A stretch of 32,501 bases of DNA from Bremia lactucae (lineage: Eukaryota > Oomycota > Peronosporomycetes > Peronosporales > Peronosporaceae). The stretch spans positions 660,370-692,870 of the forward strand of contig NC_090620.1 of assembly GCF_004359215.1 (NCBI RefSeq), read 5' to 3'. The notes under the pieces are model-generated. The model did no database searches. It was not told the origin of the DNA and saw only the letters and a program-made list of their open reading frames with translations. The position numbers and the translations under genes were made by a program. Positions 27,912 through 32,501 of the stretch are shown one piece after another (within the stretch, counting starts at the first letter, position 1; each line of letters starts with the position of its first letter).

Positions 27912-28668
27912 TTCACCCTCTAGCTCTAAATGTAAAGACATTTGAGGGAAAGAGGGAGAAAATCTCCCTTTTTGGATTAAGCAGATGGAAATGTCCATTG
28001 ATTCCGCCTTGTTCTTGACAGAACGGCAAAAGTTGGCTAAGGCCATTTCCAAACTGGAGGTAGAGCCATGGAGTGGGCACTATCGTGCAGCAGGTCCATA
28101 AACGACGCTTTTTTCTCATGGGATTCGCTGAAACAGCAAATGATCAGCATGTTTGCACCGCCTGATCAGGCTTTTCGCATGCGAGCACGGATCCTAGCGA
28201 CTCGACAGGGTGAACGAACCCTAGAAGACTTTGCCCAGGAGTTGAAAACTCTCTTATTGCGTCTTTGCATCAAGTCCCTGTGCAAGAAGCAATTGTCGTA
28301 ACAATCTTTATGTGGGGTCTCAATGAGGGCGTTGCCCGGACGGATTATTCGATATCATCCTGCTACTTTCGAAGAAGCAGTTGCCATAGCGCTACGCGCT
28401 GAGTTCGACTTTAAGTCTGCGCATGGGTTCCATCTAATAAAGCGGAAACCATGGATCTAAGCCTCGTTGAGGAAGGAGAAGAGGCCCTTCAAGCTGTGGA
28501 AAAGCATAAGACCATCCGTAGATGTTATATGTGCGGAAGCACGAAACATTTACGCCCGGACTGCCCCCTACGAAATTCGCGTAAAGCTCGAAAGAGCTCC
28601 AACTCTGACTTATACCAGAGGTCGGAGTATATGCCCGAAATCTGGTACGGTGCGGGAAAACGTCGTTA
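27912..28668 (+). pseudogene. gag: Gypsy-B gag with intact CCHC knuckle
   Basis: Entry is abrupt after the truncated LTR: FWIKQMEMSIDSALFLTER then QKLAKAISKLEVEPWSGHY (27960-28085) in one frame. After a frameshift near 28100 comes WDSLKQQMISMFAPPDQAF, RMRARILATRQGERTLEDF, AQELKTLLLRLCIKS (to 28301), a standard gag core. Next is VPVQEAIVVTIFMWGLNEG in another frame. The zinc knuckle CYMCGSTKHLRPDC (near 28525) is perfect CX2CX4HX4C. The same frame runs through the hairpin (PVGAGRPTGGV) to a TAG at 28703. The N-terminus is missing. Confidence 0.85.
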
Positions 28669-28696
28669 CCCAGTAGGTGCGGGGCGTCCTACTGGG
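28669..28696 (+). repeat. gag-protease junction hairpin (Gypsy-B)
   Basis: Perfect 9-bp arms CCCAGTAGG (28669-28677) and CCTACTGGG (28688-28696) with a 10-base loop. The pol deletion begins within about 25 bp after the right arm. Confidence 0.92.
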
Positions 28697-28719
28697 GGAG
28701 TCTAGGCTCTGTTGAACCT

Positions 28720-29535
28720 CTAGGCATGCGAAACTTGCCAACGGGTTAAACCCTCGGCGCATGCTGCTGCGCCACTGGCGAGCCTTCCCGTCCCCATAGT
28801 TGTTGTGAGTCCATTAGTATGGATTTTGTTTTCTTTCTACCGAAAGATTCAGCCGGTAACTCCGGCATAGTGGTCTTTATTGACCGATTGAGCAAAATGG
28901 CTCACTTAGCGGCCGTGCCGGATTCCATTGATGGGGAAGGTACAGCTACGCTATTTATCGATCGTGTGTTTCGACGACACAGTTTGCCAGTGGCAATTGT
29001 CTCTAATCTGGACCCCCGGTACACGAATAAATTCTGGAGATCAATTTGCCGAGTGCTTGGCACAGATTGGATATGTCCACTGCGGACCATCCGCAGACCG
29101 TTGGTCAAAATGAACGTGTGAATCGCGTCATTGAAGACGTTTTACCCAGGTGTCTGTGCTCAGACACCAAAGCGCTGGAGCTCAATGCTCCCAGTGGTGA
29201 AGTTTGCGTTAAATAACGCTGTACATGCCTCTACAGGCTATACTCCGCTCTATGTAAACGGTCTTACCCACCCACGAGTTACATTAACGATACCACTGCG
29301 TGGTTCAGGGCTTGGTGGGGGAGAATTAGCCGATAGGCTTGCTGATATCAGCCCTGTTACCGCTCGGAAACAAGTAAGCGAGTTTCTCGCGACGCGATTT
29401 AGTGTCTTAAGACATGTAAAAGATACGATGGCTGATAGCCAAGACAAACAAAAAGAACAAGCATTTGCCAAAGGGGTTCGGAGACCGAGTTTTACTAAAC
29501 GCTAAAAATCTACCTACCAAGCGGAGTGAATCTAT
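28720..29535 (+). pseudogene. Gypsy-B integrase, catalytic residues retained
   Basis: Begins inside the zinc finger (CETCQRVKPSAHAAA, near 28726) straight after the deletion joint. The core is SMDFVFFLPKDSAGNSGIV (first Asp), FIDRLSKMAHLAAVPDSID, VSNLDPRYTNKFW (second Asp), then NERVNRVIEDVL (Glu; QN replaces the usual QT). Only three frame changes break the core (about 29075, 29110 and 29155). After that, VKFALNNAVHASTGYTPLY and LADRLADISPVTARKQVSE run to 29505. GDRVLLNAKNLPTKRSESI is the start of the C-terminal barrel, cut at about 29535. Chromodomain absent. This is the best-preserved integrase in the window. Confidence 0.88.
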
Positions 29536-29861
29536 ATACACTTTGAGCTTTAGCTTTCGCTATCTCGGCAGCTCGACGACCAGCTTGTTCCTCTTTGAGG
29601 ATTGCTTGCTCTTGCTCTTCATCGAGCGGATTAGTAATGATTGGACTCCGGGTCCCGTGTCGTGCTCAATGCAATTAAGACATCAGCGGCACCACATTCT
29701 GGGAACATATTCGGGGCCCGCCGATGTTCATCCGGAGGAGAAGGTGTGTAAGAACGACGCTATTTTTCTTCATCCTCTGATGGAGAGTGACTTTCAAAGT
29801 CCACCATCCCCTCATCGTCGAGGAAGGTGCTAAGAGTTTCTGACTCACGCTTGATTGTCAT
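29535..29861 (-). pseudogene. Antisense frame relic of Gypsy-B
   Basis: The minus-strand ATG at 29861 reads MTIKRESETLSTFLDDEGM, VDFESHSPSEDEEK, then a TAG. The same frame continues RRSYTPSPPDEHRRAPNMF for about 40 codons, then in another frame DEEQEQAILKEEQAGRRAA, EIAKAKAQS, a likely short coiled coil. An acidic Ser-rich start and a Glu/Ala helical end repeat the plan seen in Gypsy-2. The plus strand here does not continue integrase sequence. Confidence 0.5.
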
Positions 29862-29960
29862 GAGACAAAGGAAATTAAAACACAACCGAACGGTGAGCTG
29901 TTTAAGTTCCAGCCTCAAAGAGGAAATGAAGCGAATGTTGTCACGCGGTGTCAACAGTCT

Positions 29961-29972
29961 GATGGAGCAGGG
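29961..29972 (+). promoter_or_regulatory. Gypsy-B polypurine tract
   Basis: GATGGAGCAGGG abuts the TGTAATGGGG start of the 3' LTR. Confidence 0.65.
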
Positions 29973-30455
29973 TGTAATGGGGCACACATCGGTTGGAGAA
30001 CCGTTCTTGTGGTACATTTACTTTATGGGTAAAATACACTTTAATCCTACGTTAAAATAGTAAATTATTAAATCCCATTTATTACGGGTAACAAATATAC
30101 GGTCGCCGCCAGATATGAATCTGGCGGCCGGAATCTATTTTAAATTGGCTAAAGTAAGGTTTTAGATTAAATAGTCAAATAAAGTGCAGTTCCCCTTTTG
30201 ATTTTAAGCGTTAAGTGCCTTCCTAAGGTTTGCGCATTGATCTGTAAGAGATAGAAGCCTTTCTAAGGTATATCCTCTTGGACACTAGTTGCCACCTGGT
30301 TCTACGAACCCCTGAATTCCTAGAACTAAGATTCCTTAAGCTCTAATAGCTTGTACAACTCCCTGAGTTGTTAAACCCAAAGTACAATAAAACTAAGTGA
30401 CTCTCTAAGTCTGAAAGTCTTCCTCTGACTTTAGGAGCGAGGTAGCTCCGCTACA
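29973..30455 (+). repeat. Gypsy-B 3' LTR (483 bp)
   Basis: TGTAATGGGGCACACATCGG to GCTCCGCTACA. Full length, with TG...CA ends, and followed by the TSD ACACT. Confidence 0.92.
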
Positions 30456-30460
30456 ACACT

Positions 30461-30485
30461 TTACTAGAGTACTTGGTGCGTTAAG
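30461..30485 (+). repeat. Gypsy-A 3' LTR, continuation
   Basis: TTACTAGAGTACTTGGTGCG followed by TTAAG matches the LTR1 stretch that follows GACGACACT in the solo LTR (5377-5410). It is then cut by the Gypsy-C LTR at 30486; the remainder should lie right of the window, after Gypsy-C. Confidence 0.8.
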
Positions 30486-31016
30486 TGTAACGGGCTAAAG
30501 TTGCCCTAATGTTACACAGTCCCCGTTAAGTACACTTTATGTACTTAAGGGGATGGTCAATTACTCAAATAAAGTAATTAGACCCAACACTCGGGTGCGG
30601 TGCACATTTGTGACCAGCCCTTGTGTATGTGATGCACATGGGTGCATACACATTAGAAGGGATGCCGCCTAGCGTCATCCGTTACGCGAGGTATCTAGAA
30701 AGATACGCTCGCAATACATATTAAGCGTTTTCCATAGAGATGACATTTTGATTGGTAAAATAGGTATTTATATTTAATACGATTAAATATAAATCAGTCT
30801 GAAAACTACTTCATACTTGGTAAGTGCGAACGAGGAGCCGGATTACGGCTCCCATGACGGCGCTTAACTAAAGTACTTAGTGGGTTGGGTGAAGTCGCTA
30901 ACGCGCCCACCACAACTACATCACTGCACGCAAGAGAAGCAGGTTAACCGCTTCCTCGCTGTGCTATGGTGTGTGTCTAAGTAGAGTGTGGCCGCATTAC
31001 GACGTGCCCGCCTACA
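30486..31016 (+). repeat. Gypsy-C 5' LTR (531 bp, LTR1 family)
   Basis: TGTAACGGGCTAAAGTTGCC to GCCCGCCTACA. It is the longest LTR1 copy here and the reference for the solo LTR at 5023 and the split LTR at 27131. The bases after it (CTTAATAGCACTCAAAATCC) did not match a primer site I could recognise. Confidence 0.92.
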
Positions 31017-31054
31017 CTTAATAGCACTCAAAATCCTTTCCACGACCCGCATCT

Positions 31055-32147
31055 ATGCGTGTGTACGTGAGGATGAGCCTCAATATTGATTGGGCTCATT
31101 TCCCCAACCTCTCCGATTATCATCGGGAGGTGGCAGGGCACATGGCGCAGGGACTTGGTGAACAAGCCCTGGCCAGGCTCCTGGGAAATCCTCCTGAGCC
31201 ACATGTTGCTCAGTTGGAGCGGTTTGAGGCATTCGTGCTCGGACAGCGGAGGGCCGCGTCCGAGGCACAGGGCCATGCTACGGCGGAGTCCATCACTCAG
31301 ACTCAGAATGAGGTAAGGCATGAGCAGGCTCGGAGCAAGGCTCTCAACAGGACTGTTGAGATGCTCTCTGCCCGGCCGCATCAGCCGAGGCTAATTCGGA
31401 TGGACCCGCCCAAGTTCGATGGAACTGCGGCGCACGCGATTGTCCACTGGCTTTTAGATGTGGAGGAATGCGGTGTCGCGTAGCTTATCGAGAACGACAG
31501 CCGGATGGTGTCGTACGCCATGTCGCATCTGCGCGGTAAGGCCTCGAAGTAAGCTTAGTCGGCGCTTATGGCGGACAGAAAGGCGTTCCCTACATGGGGA
31601 TCTTTAAGGAAAAGATCCGCGCTATGTACCAGCCGCCGAACAACAAAGTGTTGCTTCAGGCGCGCTTCTTTGGAGCGCGATAGGCGAAGCGATATCTGCA
31701 AGAGTATGTGCAGGAGATGCGCTCGCTGTCGGCGTCCATTACCGTAGGTCCGATTCCGAAGCACATTAAGGTGTCCACGTTTATGAACGGACTACGGCAT
31801 GGCCCATCGCGACAGGCCCTTTTCAGAAAGGTGCCGTCGACGATGGAAGAGGCATTTCAAATTGCCTTGGTTGACTAGCAATCCTACAACAGTGCCTCTG
31901 CGACAGCTTGGTATTAGCCGTCGGCCGAGAGGTCAGATACCACTCCCATGGAGTTGGGCAATGCAGACGTTGTCTGTTATAAATGCGGCAAGCGCGGCCA
32001 TATGATGCCTCGCTGCTATGCCAGGGTCCCTGCTGGGGCAAGACGCCCAGCAAGAGAACTCCCTTCCCAGAAGGCGATGACAAGAACCAGCGTGCGAGAC
32101 GCATGAGTTCTGCATCGACCACTGAGGGGTCGGAAAATGCAGGGGCG
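31055..32147 (+). pseudogene. gag: Gypsy-C gag with intact CCHC knuckle
   Basis: From 31055 a 142-codon frame reads MSLNIDWAHFPNLSDYHRE (internal Met 31076), a helical Ala/Arg/Gln part (VRHEQARSKALNRTVEMLS), then PKFDGTAAHAIVHWLLDVE, and a TAG at 31481. The same frame continues LIENDSRMVSYAMSHLRGK with TAA 31550 and TAG 31556. A frameshift near 31597 gives KIRAMYQPPNNKVLLQARF, YVQEMRSLSASITVGPIPK, STFMNGLRHGPSRQALF, MEEAFQIALVD, with TAGs at 31681, 31876 and 31915. The zinc knuckle CYKCGKRGHMMPRC (31975 on) is perfect. A TGA at 32104 precedes the hairpin. Most of the protein can be followed, so decay is moderate. Confidence 0.87.
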
Positions 32148-32171
32148 CAGTAGGGGCGGGATGCCCTACTG
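32148..32171 (+). repeat. gag-protease junction hairpin (Gypsy-C)
   Basis: Perfect 8-bp arms CAGTAGGG (32148-32155) and CCCTACTG (32164-32171) with an 8-base loop. In the protease frame it encodes VGAGCPTD. Confidence 0.92.
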
Positions 32172-32215
32172 ACGCGGACTCTGAAGCTACCCCTAAGTTC
32201 AGAGTTGTCGAACAA

Positions 32216-32501
32216 ATGGGTGGCATAGTCCCTGAGGTCTCTAAATTTCGGACCTCAATCCTGCTGATCTATAGCGCTCAAGTAAGAGGCTACGACCAGG
32301 TGATGACCCTCCTAGTGGATTCGGGTGCATCACAAAATTTTGTGAAACTCGCGGCTCTAAAAAAGAGACCGGCGATGTTTGAGTCGCTTTGCCAGGATGG
32401 AAAGCGAGAGGAGGCGACCGTTCGTTTAGCGAACGGCGCGCTCGTTAAGTCTGAGGGAGTTCAGGTAGAACTCGCCTTCAGCTTTAGTGACTTCTCTTGT
32501 A
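32216..32501 (+). CDS. Gypsy-C aspartic protease, open to the window end
   Basis: Retroviral-type protease that would mature Gag-Pol. The frame is open from the hairpin (about 32146) through ATG 32216 to the last base: MGGIVPEVSKFRTSILLI, then MTLLVDSGASQNFVKLAAL with an intact DSG catalytic triad. VRLANGALVKSEGVQVELA and FSFSDFS follow, corresponding to the flap and the strand before the C-terminal core. No stop or frameshift is visible in the 95 codons after the ATG. It is probably the start of a longer pol frame rather than a separate gene, so the ATG need not be a true start. It is the most intact enzyme domain in the window. Confidence 0.85.
   Translation, partial: MGGIVPEVSKFRTSILLIYSAQVRGYDQVMTLLVDSGASQNFVKLAALKKRPAMFESLCQDGKREEATVRLANGALVKSEGVQVELAFSFSDFSC

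Larger units (their letters stand above)
27506..30455 (+). mobile_element. Gypsy-B, gag-integrase deletion derivative nested in the Gypsy-A LTR
   Basis: The LTRs at 27506-27911 and 29973-30455 are homologous. The insertion is flanked by ACACT at 27501-27505 and 30456-30460, a perfect 5-bp TSD, and the interrupted LTR1 sequence resumes exactly after it. The internal region holds gag, junction hairpin, integrase and an antisense relic, but protease, RT and RNase H are gone. The end of the 5' LTR (about 80 bp) and the primer site are also deleted. Confidence 0.92.
25140..30485 (+). mobile_element. Gypsy-A, gag-only derivative of the LTR1 family, interrupted by Gypsy-B
   Basis: It contains gag, the junction hairpin, an antisense reading frame, a purine tract and a 3' LTR, but no protease, RT or integrase. 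The 5' LTR is missing; the left edge is fused to copia-2. The 3' LTR (27131-27505 plus 30461-30485) is split by Gypsy-B and then truncated by Gypsy-C. The order of events is therefore A first, then B and C. Confidence 0.85.
30486..32501 (+). mobile_element. Gypsy-C, LTR1-family element, 5' part (runs off the window)
   Basis: A full 5' LTR followed by gag, the junction hairpin and protease in plus orientation. It inserted into the same LTR1 family (the Gypsy-A 3' LTR). The left flank TTAAG (30481-30485) is the predicted TSD. RT and beyond should lie to the right. Confidence 0.88.

Noticed and set aside
31017..31036. Primer-binding site after the Gypsy-C 5' LTR
   Set aside because: The sequence does not begin with TGG and shows no obvious complement to a tRNA 3' end or anticodon arm that I can name.
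31481..32106. Gypsy-C gag stops (mostly TAG/TAA) as a C-to-T, RIP-like mutation signature
   Set aside because: Several stops could come from CAG or CAA, but the pair at 31550 and 31556 follows a Lys in a place where retrotransposon gag proteins usually have an aromatic residue (Gypsy-A has EW here), so other changes fit as well. Without an intact relative the ancestral codons are unknown.
32148..32171. Amber readthrough or programmed frameshift at CAGTAGG in the junction hairpin
   Set aside because: In Gypsy-2, Gypsy-A and Gypsy-B the zinc-knuckle frame runs through the hairpin without using that TAG, and in Gypsy-C the difference of frame is explained by nearby decay. No slippery heptamer is evident.

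Overview
This window is a retrotransposon graveyard from a eukaryotic genome. I see no intact host gene, no tRNA or rRNA gene, and no bacterial operon structure. Every recognisable protein fragment belongs to a Ty1/copia or a chromodomain Ty3/gypsy LTR retrotransposon, and nearly all are broken by stops and frameshifts. The style of the gypsy reverse transcriptases (YFDD followed by VFxxSRA), the chromodomain tails and the 5-bp target-site duplications (TSDs) fit an oomycete (Phytophthora or downy mildew) repeat compartment. That assignment is an inference from protein style, not a database result.

Layout, left to right. 1-312: remnants of two LTR families. 313-4149: a nearly full-length but dead copia element (copia-1, plus strand) with very short LTRs. 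4150-5867: unrecognised DNA split by a solo gypsy LTR (5023-5528) with a near-perfect 5-bp TSD. 5868-7727: the 3' half of a second copia family (copia-2, minus strand). 7728-13477: Gypsy-1 (minus strand), with 3' LTR, chromodomain, integrase, RNase H, RT and protease but no gag. 13478-13798: an inverted LTR scrap and unrecognised DNA. 13799-22152: Gypsy-2 (minus strand), complete from LTR to LTR with a near-matching TSD. 22153-22986: unrecognised. 22987 to about 25140: the 5' half of copia-2 (plus strand), running into Gypsy-A. About 25140-30485: Gypsy-A (plus strand), a gag-only derivative whose 3' LTR is split by Gypsy-B (27506-30455, perfect TSD ACACT) and then cut by Gypsy-C (30486 to the window end, a 5' LTR of Gypsy-A's own family followed by gag and protease).

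The parts follow the usual cycle. The LTRs hold transcription signals and integrase ends. Gag packages the RNA, protease matures Gag-Pol, RT/RNase H makes cDNA and integrase inserts it; a chromodomain may bias the target. None of the copies looks able to do this alone.

Four features go beyond routine annotation. (1) Every gypsy copy that keeps the area between pol and the 3' LTR carries open or formerly open reading frame on the strand opposite to pol, and in two copies this overlaps the chromodomain or linker part of pol. (2) A GTAGG...CCTAC hairpin sits at the gag-protease junction of four gypsy copies, and a half-site survives in a fifth. In three of these five the rearrangement breakpoint lies beside it. 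(3) The gypsy LTRs and Gypsy-2 are saturated with short perfect inverted repeats, about ten times the random expectation for 8-bp arms, with one apparent compensatory change between LTR copies. (4) Both copia families have a primer site that reads as the complement of the initiator-tRNA-Met anticodon arm and contains the gag start codon.
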